Shown here: piece after piece, positions 1-8,313 of the stretch
How positions within the stretch are numbered: the first letter of the stretch is position 1
Layout: the number at the start of each line of letters is the position of its first letter
Translations under genes and position numbers: made by a program
The notes under the pieces: generated by a model
The model's input: only the letters and a program-made list of their open reading frames with translations
Database searches by the model: none
Told to the model about the DNA's origin: nothing
Assembly: GCA_038087035.1 (NCBI GenBank)
Contig: CP051187.1
Location: 3,043,001 to 3,107,000, forward strand
Origin: Gloeotrichia echinulata CP02
GTDB lineage: Bacteria; Cyanobacteriota; Cyanobacteriia; Cyanobacteriales; Nostocaceae
Length of the DNA stretch: 64,000 bases
Direction of reading: 5' to 3'

Positions 1-1
1 C

Positions 2-250
2 GATGAGTTGCTAGCAATTGATGGGATTAAAATCACAGCCAGTGGGTTAAGCGATCGCCTGAAGGATTACCAACCCAACGATACTATCGACGTTACACTT
101 TTCCACCACGACATACTCCGCACCCTCAGCGTGACTTTAGCAAATCCACGTCCCACACGGTATCAAGTGGTTCCCATTCAAAATGCTGAATCAGCGCAGC
201 AAGAAAACTTAGCTGGGTGGTTAGGGATATCAGCTAAGAGTCTTTTTTGA
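2..250 (+). CDS. M61-family (glycyl aminopeptidase-like) peptidase, C-terminal end only
   Basis: The frame is open from the window edge (reading DELLAIDGIKI) to a TGA at 248-250, so only the last ~82 residues are present. They form a PDZ-like fold: a carboxylate-binding-loop region, then the DELLAIDG strand typical of PDZ domains, then a segment (DTIDVTLFHHDILRTLSV) resembling the C-terminal PDZ of M61 metallopeptidases. The catalytic HExxH domain would lie upstream, outside the window. PDZ domains in this family bind C-terminal peptides and help present substrate. The tail LAGWLGISAKSLF is short and variable. A PDZ-containing protease of another family is possible; the M61 call rests on recalled family resemblance. 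Confidence 0.6.
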   Translation, partial: DELLAIDGIKITASGLSDRLKDYQPNDTIDVTLFHHDILRTLSVTLANPRPTRYQVVPIQNAESAQQENLAGWLGISAKSLF

Positions 251-275
251 AATTGCTTAGTTAGTTTTGAGGTTC

Positions 276-371
276 GTCAAGAGTCAAAGATCCAGAGTCC
301 AGGGTCAACTGTCCAGAGTCAAAACCTTTATTCCTTGACTCTTGACTTTTGACTCTTGACTCTTGACCCTG
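276..371. repeat. TTGACTC heptamer repeats forming a long inverted repeat
   Basis: Degenerate heptamers related to AGAGTCA / TTGACTC occur on both sides of a short spacer. GTCAAGAGTCAAA at 276-288 is the reverse complement of TTTGACTCTTGAC at 348-360, so the transcript could fold into a long hairpin just after the peptidase stop. It may act as a terminator. It belongs to the short tandemly repeated repetitive sequences common in filamentous cyanobacteria. Confidence 0.7.
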
Positions 372-497
372 AATTTTTGGTGTGGAATTCCCTACCTTGT
401 TTATCGGATAGCACACCTTTGGGTCATATTGCAAGTTTTATGGACTTAAAGTTATATTTATTTACATAAAGTTACAAAAGTTAAAAAAAGTATTGCG

Positions 498-725
498 ATG
501 ACTATCTTAATTGCATTGTTGGTTGTAGGTTGGGTAGCGGCTGCGGTTATTGGCACTCAGGCTTATTTCTTGGGAGAGCAGACCAAGCCCATCCATGAGC
601 GTAACTGGCGTTCTGACTCCTTTGAACAATTGGCTAAGTCAATCACCGGCAAGGATATCAACTACAGCGATCGCACTCCTGCTTATGCGATGGATGCCTA
701 TGCCAGCAACTCTTTACCCCGATAA
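498..725 (+). CDS. Small single-span thylakoid membrane protein, resembles Psb35 (Ssl2148 family)
   Basis: A 75-residue protein with one N-terminal membrane segment (about residues 2-24, MTILIALLVVGWVAAAVIGT) and a charged C-terminal tail that includes KPIHERNW and YSDRTPAYAMDAYA. This layout, and my recollection of the family, match the cyanobacterial Ssl2148/Psb35 proteins associated with photosystem II assembly and CP47 stability; the name needs a search. The ATG at 498 follows an AT-rich leader and no strong Shine-Dalgarno sequence is visible. A short GC-rich hairpin follows the stop at 743-764. The leader (457-494) reappears in degenerate form at 818-855, ahead of a possible small RNA. 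The gene appears monocistronic. Confidence 0.6.
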   Translation: MTILIALLVVGWVAAAVIGTQAYFLGEQTKPIHERNWRSDSFEQLAKSITGKDINYSDRTPAYAMDAYASNSLPR

Positions 726-742
726 TATGTCTATCAATACAG

Positions 743-764
743 CCTCCAGTACCTGGACTGGAGG
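743..764 (+). terminator. Hairpin after the Psb35-like gene
   Basis: CCTCCAGT (743-750) pairs perfectly with ACTGGAGG (757-764) around a 6-nt loop, 18 bp after the stop codon. The downstream T-run is weak (GGTTTATAAAA), so this may be a poor intrinsic terminator or an RNA-stabilising 3' hairpin. Confidence 0.55.
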
Positions 765-786
765 CCTCGGTTTATAAAATCTTCAA

Positions 787-951
787 ATAGTTGACATAAT
801 GTGAAGAATACGTTAACTTTATTCATATAAGCTTACAAAAGCTGAAAAAATTAAATTTTTGAACAACGACAACTCAGGGGAAAGTCTGATATTTGGGTAA
901 TTTCAGATTTTCCTTTCTTACCTCGGTCAGTGCAACCGGGGTTTTATTTTT
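787..951 (+). ncRNA. Candidate intergenic small RNA with its own promoter-like box and terminator
   Basis: There is no credible ORF here. TTGACA at 791-796 could be a -35 box, with TAACTT 17 bp further on as a poor -10 match. A stretch at 818-855 resembles the leader of the preceding membrane-protein gene (457-494, roughly 80% identical by eye). Two stem-loops follow: AAGTCTGA...TCAGATTT (about 882-912), and CCTCGGT...ACCGGGG (921-941) directly followed by TTTTATTTTT. That order (promoter-like box, body, hairpin, T-rich terminator hairpin) is what a small RNA gene looks like. It could instead be a decayed duplicate of the upstream gene's control region. I do not recognise it as a named Yfr RNA. 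Confidence 0.4.
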
Positions 952-1311
952 GGGGAATTTTAACCGCAAACAGACCTAGAGTTCTTTCGATCCTTTGAAG
1001 AACGGAACCCAGCGGAAATTTATCAAGTAGGCGAAACTATGCTTACGCCTTCAGGTGTAGAGTTTTACAACCCAGCTTTTATGCTCCGACGCCAAATCAT
1101 CTGCTATGAGTAACTACTTTGGCATTTGGCTGTAAAATACAATAGCCTGTGGACTGGATAGTGCCGACACTTCCAGGTCGAAGCAGGAAGAAAAAGCGGA
1201 CATTTGTTAGCATTTGTTAGCTTTTTTGGATCGGAAACAGCTACACCAAAATTGGAGCATCCCAGGTGTTAGCTATTGAACCAGAGAATAAACCTCACGA
1301 CCGTGTTTACC
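952..1311. other. Intergenic stretch without a recognised gene
   Basis: No ORF or RNA that I can support. It contains a direct repeat CATTTGTTAG (about 1200-1219) followed by a T-run, and a segment reading GCGAAACTATGCTTACGCC that looks like part of a dispersed cyanobacterial repeat. The promoter of the following secreted-protein gene presumably lies here, but no boxes are convincing. Confidence 0.4.
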
Positions 1312-2199
1312 ATGAAAAAATGCCAGTATCAATTTTGGTTCACCTTACTATGTTGTGCTTGTTTGGTTTGCGGATGGACTGACAAAGTGTTAGCAGCAGA
1401 AATCACCAGTAACACTACACCGATATCGAAGACAGAATTAGCTCAAGCAACGGTGACTCAAAATGTCTATGAATACCTACAACAATATCAACCAGAAACT
1501 TATCAAGTTCTGACTAATACATTAACCACAGCTATTGAAGATGCAAAACAACCTGCTGCTGATGAGGTAGCAGAGGATCTTTGGGCGTTATCTCCTAGTA
1601 ATCCCAAGATAAAATGGAGAGAAAACAATGGCAAAATTGAATATTTGATGTCAACTTGGAAATATGTCAGCAATCCAACTGTAGATTGGCCAGTAGGTAC
1701 GAAAAAACAATTATATTATCAAACTTGGTTGACAGCAGTTCCACAAGTGAAAGAATTTTGTCAACAATATCAAGGTGTTGATGGGAATATTCCTGATAAT
1801 ATTGAGCTTTCGTTGAGAATACAACAGTATTTGGGCTTAATTTTAAATAAATATTCCACGAAAACTCATTTTGTGGAACTCTGGGTAAAAGCTGAAGATT
1901 TAACTAGACCATGTATTGATTCAGAAATTGAAGATTCTAGTTGTAATCTTTTACCTGTACCCGTACCTGATAGTAGTCCTGTGGTGAAAAGTATCTACAC
2001 GTCTTCTTACACCAATGCTAAGAAAGAATATTATCCTTGGACGGGTTTAGGTTATACTTATGATTGGGGAAATTCACAAAAACCCCACAAGGGTGCAAGT
2101 GAGTTTATTATTAACCCCATAGCAGGAAGTCCTGTAGAAGTAGAAGTTGCTTCTGTCACACCAACAGATATTTATTGTCAGCAGCAAGTTTTGCAATAG
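1312..2199 (+). CDS. Secreted protein of unknown function
   Basis: The ORF could begin at a TTG (1276), but the ATG at 1312 gives a clean signal peptide: MKKCQYQFWFTLLCCACLVC with cleavage likely near VLAAE around residue 30, so this start is chosen. The mature protein (about 265 residues) is rich in Tyr, Gln and Asn. It has a central helical segment and a C-terminal part with aromatic residues (YYPWTGLGYTYDWG). Cys pairs at PCIDSEIEDSSC and a late YCQQ could form disulphides. I recognise no catalytic motif or domain. It stands alone between the small-RNA candidate and a convergent ABC ATPase gene. Extracytoplasmic location is the only functional inference the sequence supports. Confidence 0.65.
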   Translation: MKKCQYQFWFTLLCCACLVCGWTDKVLAAEITSNTTPISKTELAQATVTQNVYEYLQQYQPETYQVLTNTLTTAIEDAKQPAADEVAEDLWALSPSNPKIKWRENNGKIEYLMSTWKYVSNPTVDWPVGTKKQLYYQTWLTAVPQVKEFCQQYQGVDGNIPDNIELSLRIQQYLGLILNKYSTKTHFVELWVKAEDLTRPCIDSEIEDSSCNLLPVPVPDSSPVVKSIYTSSYTNAKKEYYPWTGLGYTYDWGNSQKPHKGASEFIINPIAGSPVEVEVASVTPTDIYCQQQVLQ

Positions 2200-2317
2200 A
2201 AGGGATTTCAATACTGCGTAGGTTTTGCTCTTTTTGGGCATCATAGACAACAATATTTCAGGGGTTTCAGCCTACTTGATTTCCAAAACATACGCCGTAT
2301 TGGAAGGGAATTGACAT

Positions 2318-3412
2318 CTAAGGAAATATTCTCTCGCCACTATTTGGATCAAACACAAATAACTGATTTAAATCTAATTGTAGCGAAAGGCGATCGCCTG
2401 GACGTGGACGCACATCCCCACCCACCTGAACATTCAAAACCGCCGATGAATTGGGTAAATTTGTACGAATTAAAGTTTCCCTTCCCAAGGGTTCGACCAG
2501 CTTAACTTCAACTAATAATAGTGCTGAGTTTTGAGTGCTGAGTTCTGAGTTAATTATTATATGTTCTGGACGAATTCCTAAATCAACACTTTGTCCTTGA
2601 GCTAATTGTAAATTTCTGAGTGCATTTGCTAGAATAGGTAGTGGTTGCCCACTGACATCAAAACTATTACCCTTATAGATAGCGGGGATAAGATTCATTG
2701 GTGGACTACCTAAAAAAGTTGCCACCATTGCATTAGCAGGATTTTGATAAATCGTTTGCGGGTCGCCAATTTGTTGAATGCGTCCGCGATTTAGCACGAC
2801 AATTTTATCAGCCAAAGTCATGGCTTCGACTTGATCATGGGTAACGTAAATAGTCGTAATTCCCAAAGATTGATGTAGCTGTTTTAATTCTGCTCGTGTA
2901 TCATCTCGCAATTGAGCATCTAAATTAGATAAAGGTTCATCAAGTAAAAATACTTGTGGTTCACGGGCGATCGCTCTTCCTAATGCTACCCGTTGTTGCT
3001 GTCCACCGGAAAGTTGTTTGGGTTTGCGATCTAGGAGGTTTTCGAGAGAAAGCGATCGCGCAACTGTCAATACCCTTTCTTGAATCATCCTTGGGTCAAA
3101 CTTCCGCATTTGTAACCCAAAGGCAATATTTTGGGCTACAGTCATGTGAGGATAGAGGGCGTAGTTTTGGAACACCATCGCCACATCGCGCTGTCTAGCG
3201 GGGATATTGTTTACCAGGCGATCGCCTATAAACAGTTTACCTGATGTGGCAATTTCCAAACCGGCGATTGTTCGCAAAATAGTAGACTTACCGCAACCAG
3301 AAGGTCCGACTAAAACCCAAAATTCACCATCGGGAATTTCAAAACTAATTTCCTCGATCGCGGTGACGTTGTTGAATCTACGCTTAATATCTTCTAGACG
3401 AACGTTTGCCAT
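2318..3412 (-). CDS. ABC transporter ATP-binding protein, MalK/UgpC type
   Basis: This is the cytoplasmic ATPase of a CUT1-type sugar or glycerol-phosphate importer. Visible motifs are Walker A GPSGCGKST, Q-loop FQNYALYPHMTV, signature LSGGQQQRVALGRA, Walker B VFLLDEP, D-loop SNLDA and H-loop VTHD. They are followed by a C-terminal TOBE/OB regulatory region (LGIRPEHI...) ending VFDPNSGERIF. An ATG at 3466 is in frame, but the internal ATG at 3412 (MANVRLEDIKRRF) matches the usual family start and gives ~364 residues. No permease or binding-protein genes are nearby, so this may be a shared or orphan ATPase, as is common in cyanobacteria. In the TOBE part the residues ELSTQNSALLLVEV are encoded by a dispersed intergenic-type repeat (2521-2551). 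The gene lies 70 bp downstream of the sensor kinase on the same strand. Confidence 0.9.
   Translation of the reverse strand: MANVRLEDIKRRFNNVTAIEEISFEIPDGEFWVLVGPSGCGKSTILRTIAGLEIATSGKLFIGDRLVNNIPARQRDVAMVFQNYALYPHMTVAQNIAFGLQMRKFDPRMIQERVLTVARSLSLENLLDRKPKQLSGGQQQRVALGRAIAREPQVFLLDEPLSNLDAQLRDDTRAELKQLHQSLGITTIYVTHDQVEAMTLADKIVVLNRGRIQQIGDPQTIYQNPANAMVATFLGSPPMNLIPAIYKGNSFDVSGQPLPILANALRNLQLAQGQSVDLGIRPEHIIINSELSTQNSALLLVEVKLVEPLGRETLIRTNLPNSSAVLNVQVGGDVRPRPGDRLSLQLDLNQLFVFDPNSGERIFP
2521..2551 (-). repeat. Dispersed ACTCAG-type repeat inside the ABC ATPase gene
   Basis: On the minus strand the segment is a string of AACTCAGA / CACTCAAA units of the kind normally seen between cyanobacterial genes. 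It is translated in frame as part of the C-terminal domain (residues NSELSTQNSAL), where MalK relatives are variable in length. This suggests an in-frame repeat insertion tolerated in a loop. Confidence 0.55.
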
Positions 3413-3482
3413 TGTACAATTTGGGGTGGGAAATTTCGGGTAAAAAGAACTCTCATTTATGCTCACCGAAATAAGTATAGTG

Positions 3483-5762
3483 TCAACCAGCTTGCAAGGG
3501 AATAGTAATCACAAATTCTGTCCCTTTTCCAGGGGTAGAAATACATTCCAACATTCCACCATGTCTTTGAGTAACAATTTGGTAACTAATTGCTAGACCC
3601 ATACCCGTACCTTGACCTACAGGTTTTGTCGTAAAAAAAGGTTCAAATATCCGCTCTTTTACATTTTCTGACATTCCCAGACCATTATCAACAATGTGAA
3701 TTCTCACCTGGGTTGAATCTATTTGTTTTGTGCGAATGCGAATGTTAGGGGAATCAACAGCTAAATCCGAGAATTCGCAAGTTGCTTTTAAAGCATCAAT
3801 TGCATTGCTGATAATATTGAGAAATACTTGGTTAATTTGCCCAGCATAGCACTCAATCAAGGGGATTTGACCATATTCTTTAATTACCTCAATTGCCGGA
3901 TGATTTTCTGTGGATTGCAGACGGTATTGTAGTAACTCCAGTATACTATCTAGTCCGTCATGAAGATTTACGCTTTTGTATTCAGCTTCATCCATTCGGG
4001 AGAAAATACGCAACATTTGCACAATTCGTTGAATTCTTTCGGCTCCTGTTTTCATTGACTGGAGTAAATGGGGCAAATCCGTCTCCAAAAATTCCCAATC
4101 TATCTCTTCTTTTATGTTCTCAATTTGCGACACATAATCATGATCATTATTTTGATAAACTTGCATTAATTTGATTAGATCATCGATATATTGTTGAGCA
4201 TATTTAACATTGCTATAAATAAAAGTTACCGGATTATTAATTTCATGAGCCAAGCCTGCTACAAGCATTTCTAGACTGGACATTTTTGCATTTTCTACAA
4301 GCTGCATTTGGGTTTGTTGTAGCTGCTTTAAAGCCTCTTCTAGCTGTTGTGCTTGTTGACGAATTTGTAACTCTTTGGCGATTACCTGATCTAAGTTGCT
4401 TTCAATCCGAATAGCCATCTTATTGAGTTCACGTCCTAAAATGCCAATTTCGTCTTGACTTTGATTTTCTTCTAGTCTTATTCCCTGTTCTCCTCTACCA
4501 ATAAGTTGTGCAAAATTCGTTAACCTTCGGATCGAGTCAGAAAAAGTGCTAGCGATGGGCAAAACTATAATCACAGCTAAACATAAAATACCACCACCAA
4601 TGCTATATCCTGTCATTGCCAGTGTAGTCAGAGTTTGCTGGATTTTAGTTTCTGGATCACCTACATAGTAAATCCCGATAGGTTGCGCCTCAGCCAGATT
4701 TAAATCACGCCGATGGTCATATATTGGAGCATAGGTAGTTCTATAAGTTTGCCCAACAATATTGGTACTACCAACAAACATTCTTCCCTGATCGAGAACA
4801 CATGTTGCAACTTCTCGCGCTACCCTGGTGCCAATTGCCCGTTTTTGACCATCATAAGTAGGTACATTTGTAGTCACACGCCAATCATAGGCAAATAGGG
4901 TTGCAGTTGAAACTCGTGAGGTATGGGTAACACTATCTACCAGTTGATAGTTGCGATTTAATAAGTTCCCAACTATCGCCAAAGCCACAATTTGATCATT
5001 TTTCTTAATTGGTTGTACTGCTATGATCCCTAAGCCGATGCGACCGTCATCAATCTTGTAAGTACCTGCAGGAAAGGGAATTTTTGACTCTGGTAAATTT
5101 TCCGTCTTTTGTGGTATTTGCCCAATATCAGCTTGTGCAGCTATCCCTAAATTTTGTATTAAATTACTACTGATTAACTCTGTTCCCGATAAACTGCGCT
5201 GGTGATTCAGGGCATTTTTCACAATAGTTAGTTCACTGAAATCAATCCCTATCGGTACGGAAACTTTTTGATAGTTCGGAACAGCAGGAACTGCATTTTT
5301 AATAGGTAAGCGATCGCTTAATTCAGAAATTATCTGTATGTTCTGGGCTATCGTGCGACCTTGTGTATCTGTAATTACATAAAAACTAGGCTTTAATTCT
5401 GTATCTATCGGTTCAGCAATTATTTTTTGCAGTAAGTCCTGTTTACTAGTAACTGCTGTAGGTTCACTAAAATCAATTCCTACCAATTCCACACTTTTTT
5501 GTAGTGCTTGCGCCATTTCCTGATAGTGTTTTTCAACTTCTTCAACATGGTGCTGCAAGTTAACTAAGTCTTTTTGCAGTGAATCTTGTTGACTCCTCAA
5601 CAGACTACGTTCGGCAACTATTAAAATCCCCTGGGTTGCTAAAATAGTTGGTAAGACGGCACCACTGACAAGTAATATAGATAACTTGGTGCGAAAACTC
5701 AAGCTCCTCCATTTCTGATTGAGTGATTTGTGGGTAAATTGAGCTATTTTGTTATTTGTCAT
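3483..5762 (-). CDS. Membrane sensor histidine kinase with periplasmic sensor domain and HAMP
   Basis: This is a 759-residue two-component sensor. Order: cytoplasmic N-terminus; TM1 (about residues 28-50, LSILLVSGAVLPTILATQG); a ~330-residue extracytoplasmic cache-like region; TM2 (about 385-412); a HAMP linker; a Gln-rich coiled coil (RQQAQQLEEALKQLQQTQMQ); a HisKA segment with phospho-accepting His506 (GLAHEINNP); and an HATPase_c domain with N box (NIISNAIDAL), G1 (DNGLGM), F box (FEPFFTTK) and G2 (GTGMGL). No receiver or regulator gene is adjacent, so the partner is unknown. The ATG at 5760-5762 abuts the last units of a 0.95-kb heptamer array, leaving no recognisable ribosome-binding site or promoter next to it. 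Transcription must begin within or beyond the array, or a later start is used. The ABC ATPase gene follows 70 bp downstream. Confidence 0.9.
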   Translation of the reverse strand: MTNNKIAQFTHKSLNQKWRSLSFRTKLSILLVSGAVLPTILATQGILIVAERSLLRSQQDSLQKDLVNLQHHVEEVEKHYQEMAQALQKSVELVGIDFSEPTAVTSKQDLLQKIIAEPIDTELKPSFYVITDTQGRTIAQNIQIISELSDRLPIKNAVPAVPNYQKVSVPIGIDFSELTIVKNALNHQRSLSGTELISSNLIQNLGIAAQADIGQIPQKTENLPESKIPFPAGTYKIDDGRIGLGIIAVQPIKKNDQIVALAIVGNLLNRNYQLVDSVTHTSRVSTATLFAYDWRVTTNVPTYDGQKRAIGTRVAREVATCVLDQGRMFVGSTNIVGQTYRTTYAPIYDHRRDLNLAEAQPIGIYYVGDPETKIQQTLTTLAMTGYSIGGGILCLAVIIVLPIASTFSDSIRRLTNFAQLIGRGEQGIRLEENQSQDEIGILGRELNKMAIRIESNLDQVIAKELQIRQQAQQLEEALKQLQQTQMQLVENAKMSSLEMLVAGLAHEINNPVTFIYSNVKYAQQYIDDLIKLMQVYQNNDHDYVSQIENIKEEIDWEFLETDLPHLLQSMKTGAERIQRIVQMLRIFSRMDEAEYKSVNLHDGLDSILELLQYRLQSTENHPAIEVIKEYGQIPLIECYAGQINQVFLNIISNAIDALKATCEFSDLAVDSPNIRIRTKQIDSTQVRIHIVDNGLGMSENVKERIFEPFFTTKPVGQGTGMGLAISYQIVTQRHGGMLECISTPGKGTEFVITIPLQAG

Positions 5763-6733
5763 TTGTCATTTGTCATTTGTCATTTGTCATTTGTCATTTG
5801 TCATTACTCATTACTCATTACTCATTACTCATTACTCATTACTCATTACTCATTACTCATTACTCATTACTCATTTGTCATTACTCATTTGTCATTACTC
5901 ATTTGTCATTACTCATTACTCATTACTCATTACTCATTACTCATTTGTCATTACTCATTACTCATTTGTCATTACTCATTACTCATTACTCATTACTCAT
6001 TACTCATTTGTCATTACTCATTACTCATTTGTCATTTGTCATTACTCATTACTCATTACTCATTACTCATTTGTCATTACTCATTTGTCATTACTCATTA
6101 CTCATTACTCATTACTCATTTGTCATTACTCATTTGTCATTACTCATTACTCATTACTCATTACTCATTTGTCATTTGTCATTACTCATTACTCATTACT
6201 CATTACTCATTACTCATTTGTCATTACTCATTACTCATTACTCATTACTCATTTGTCATTACTCATTACTCATTACTCATTACTCATTTGTCATTACTCA
6301 TTACTCATTACTCATTACTCATTACTCATTTGTCATTACTCATTACTCATTACTCATTACTCATTACTCATTACTCATTACTCATTACTCATTACTCATT
6401 ACTCATTACTCATTACTCATTACTCATTACTCATTACTCATTACTCATTACTCATTACTCATTACTCATTACTCATTACTCATTACTCATTACTCATTAC
6501 TCATTACTCATTACTCATTACTCATTACTCATTACTCATTACTCATTACTCATTACTCATTACTCATTACTCATTACTCATTACTCATTTGTCATTACTC
6601 ATTACTCATTACTCTTTGTCATTACTCATTACTCTTTGTCATTACTCATTTGTCATTACTCATTACTCATTACTCATTACTCATTACTCTTTGTCATTTG
6701 TCCGCTCCCCAATCCCCAATCCCCAATCCCCAT
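5754..6733. repeat. Heptamer array 1 (ATTTGTC / ATTACTC), ending in AATCCCC units
   Basis: About 135 contiguous 7-bp units run from 5754 to about 6702. The array opens with ~7 ATTTGTC units, then is dominated by ATTACTC in runs with isolated ATTTGTC units, then ends with CTTTGTC variants and ATTTGTC. Four AATCCCC-type units follow (6706-6733). Because 21 bp equals 7 codons and the plus strand carries no stops, all three forward frames stay open with the peptide LLITHYS repeated; these ORFs are artefacts. The array separates the sensor-kinase start codon from the end of gun4. It is an extreme member of the heptameric repeats known from heterocystous cyanobacteria. Confidence 0.97.
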
Positions 6734-6747
6734 TGGTAAGGGTTAAG

Positions 6748-6780
6748 AACCCCATCCTCAAAGTGAAAGATGGGGTGGTT
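6748..6780 (-). terminator. Hairpin downstream of gun4
   Basis: AACCCCATC (6748-6756) and GATGGGGT (6769-6776) form an 8-bp perfect stem directly after the gun4 stop codon on the minus strand. The T-tract is poor. A similar CCCCATCC hairpin lies at 45937-45975, so this may be a dispersed repeat serving as a terminator. Confidence 0.5.
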
Positions 6781-6783
6781 AGT

Positions 6784-7512
6784 TTAATTTGTGGCACTCT
6801 TAGTCCAAGTAGGATGTGCTAGTAAAGAAGCAATAACGCGCACTCCCCGGAGTTGATTAGACAAGGGTAAGTGACCTCTAGGGGCGCTCAAATCCCAAGT
6901 AAACTCGTGGGGATATCTCGTCCAATTATTGCCATTTTTCCAGCCAATTTTCGGCCAAAAATTATCCCAGTTTTTACTTAAACCTAACCAGATTTCTCGC
7001 TGTACCGAAAAACCAAATTTACCCTCAGAGTGGACTAGCCAGAGGGTATTAATTGTTTGCAAGTCTATAGCAGGAAAATTGTCAATATCAGTAAAATACA
7101 ACCATTTTCTTTGTATTGCAGTAGGACCTGCGACTTCACACATCTTTTGAATTGTCAAGCGATCAGCCGCTTGAAAGTCTTGGGTAGCAAGTACTTGTTG
7201 CAAAGGATTATAATTAATCCCAGACTCTGATTTTAGAGGTACAATTCCCTCAGGAAAATAGGAAAGCAGAAATTCTTTGACTTTAGGTGCATCAGAGTTG
7301 TAGAGGACTTGATAGGCTTTGCCATCTACCCAATTTGCTGGGGTGTCACGACGTTTCAGTAAAAACTCCATTAATACATCTAACCCCTCATTACCCAAGT
7401 CAGCTAACTGTGGGATTATTTGTAATTGGAGTTGAACTGACCCAGCGATTAAAGGTTGTCGAAGGGAGTCGATGTCATTAGCAGGGCTTGATACAATCAT
7501 TGGGTCTGTCAT
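6784..7512 (-). CDS. gun4: GUN4 tetrapyrrole-binding protein, magnesium-chelatase activator
   Basis: 242 residues, close to Synechocystis Gun4 (about 233). The N-terminal ~80 residues are helical and ARM/HEAT-like (LQLQIIPQLADLGNEGLDVL). The C-terminal ~150 residues are the GUN4 core, with WLYFTDIDNFPAIDLQTIN and the tail LPLSNQLRGVRVIASLLAH. Gun4 binds protoporphyrin IX and Mg-protoporphyrin IX and stimulates the ChlH/ChlD/ChlI chelatase at the entry to chlorophyll synthesis. It works in the cytoplasm and at membranes. The start at 7512 is an ATG (MTDPMIVSS); a second ATG four codons in (7500) is possible. A ChlH-type chelatase subunit is encoded ~43 kb away in this window. The gene is single, with array 1 beyond its 3' end. 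Confidence 0.93.
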   Translation of the reverse strand: MTDPMIVSSPANDIDSLRQPLIAGSVQLQLQIIPQLADLGNEGLDVLMEFLLKRRDTPANWVDGKAYQVLYNSDAPKVKEFLLSYFPEGIVPLKSESGINYNPLQQVLATQDFQAADRLTIQKMCEVAGPTAIQRKWLYFTDIDNFPAIDLQTINTLWLVHSEGKFGFSVQREIWLGLSKNWDNFWPKIGWKNGNNWTRYPHEFTWDLSAPRGHLPLSNQLRGVRVIASLLAHPTWTKSATN

Positions 7513-7889
7513 GCCATTACTCGTTTTAGCGGGAGCGTGAAAGTGCGATCGGCTATCTGTTGTTCTACAGGGTGAAGCAGTGATAGCGAAAAGTAGTGTA
7601 CCGGAAATTTGGGTTGAAAGCTTCGCCCTTCTAGGGCGACTTTTGGTAAAATGTAATTGGTTTCAGGTTGAAAAACCCCTAGGACGTGCCCGACAAATTT
7701 GGCTCGGCAAAAGGAGCTAGTCCTAAGCTGACAATTTTATAGACAAAGTTATACTTATGTTGACAAATATTGAGAAAAATCAAGATAATTTAGTTGAAAA
7801 AATCAAATACTTGATATATAATATCAAGATATTAAGTATTGGATAAGACTATTGCCGACGCGAAAACCAAGCTTTGATAGTGATAGTCT
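7513..7889. other. Gun4 upstream region with structured elements
   Basis: It contains a hairpin CGCCCT-TCT-AGGGCG (about 7632-7646) followed on the plus strand by CTTTT. Further along is a compact two-stem structure, with AGGAC at 7681 pairing with GTCCT at 7720-7724 and an inner GCC(C)GA / TCGGC stem at 7688-7708. An AT-rich stretch (7740-7850) has a TTGACA at about 7762. No ORF is convincing. The gun4 promoter must lie at the low-coordinate end. The remainder could be a left part of the tnpB relic that follows. Confidence 0.4.
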
Positions 7890-8080
7890 TTTGGAAAATC
7901 TTAAGCATTAGAAAGATCGCGTTGGGCTACAGCGTGTAAGTCTACTGAGGGATAACCGCTCCCATGCTCCCGTTGAAGTAGAAAGTAAAGTCTAGCTTTG
8001 TCTAGGTTTTATATAGCAGCAATCCTGAACGGGCTGTGATTAGCCCAAGAATCTCCGCCCGAAAAGTGCGGAGATATGTC
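7890..8080 (+). mobile_element. tnpB-element relic: coding tail, scaffold RNA region and right-end hairpin
   Basis: 7919-8023 aligns closely with the 3' end of the intact tnpB locus (31165-31256), sharing the block GCTCCCATGCTCCCGTTGA (7958-7976). Upstream, a degenerate frame (ENLKH-KDRVGLQRV) corresponds to the TnpB C-terminus. A 5-bp stem CTACT/AGTAG (7942-7946, 7977-7981) replaces GACGTT/AACGTC in the intact copy, so pairing is kept while bases differ. The relic continues to a terminal hairpin CTCCGC...GCGGAG (about 8051-8072) followed by ATATGTC, matching the ends of two other relics (18.8 and 34.2 kb). It is non-coding and immobile by itself. It lies upstream of icd. Confidence 0.7.
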
Positions 8081-8221
8081 GATGGTTTTGATCGTACAAA
8101 ATAGCGATAGTTTCACTGAATCGCCCACTCCCCAGTTCTACAAGGGGAATCAGGGGAAAATCTGCGCCTCAAGGGACTGGAAGGGACTGGAGACAAGGAA
8201 GGGGAAATTTTCAATTGTTCA

Positions 8222-8281
8222 TCCCCCCAATTCCCAATTCCCAATCCCCAATCCCCAATCCCCAATCCCCAATTTCCCATC
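8222..8281. repeat. AATCCCC heptamer cluster upstream of icd
   Basis: About eight CCCAATC-type heptamers, some degenerate, end 30 bp before the icd start codon. They may lie within the icd leader. Confidence 0.85.
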
Positions 8282-8313
8282 CCAGTGCCATATCAATCAG
8301 GAGTATGTGATAT

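Noticed and set aside
5754..6702. CRISPR array
   Set aside because: Units are 7 bp and contiguous with no unique spacers, and no cas genes are present. The 38- and 73-bp arrays likewise have no spacers.
5730..6822. Three overlapping plus-strand ORFs of 327-357 codons with LLITHYS repeats
   Set aside because: They are translations of the heptamer array in all three frames; 7-bp units without stops keep every frame open. No codon bias or ribosome-binding site.
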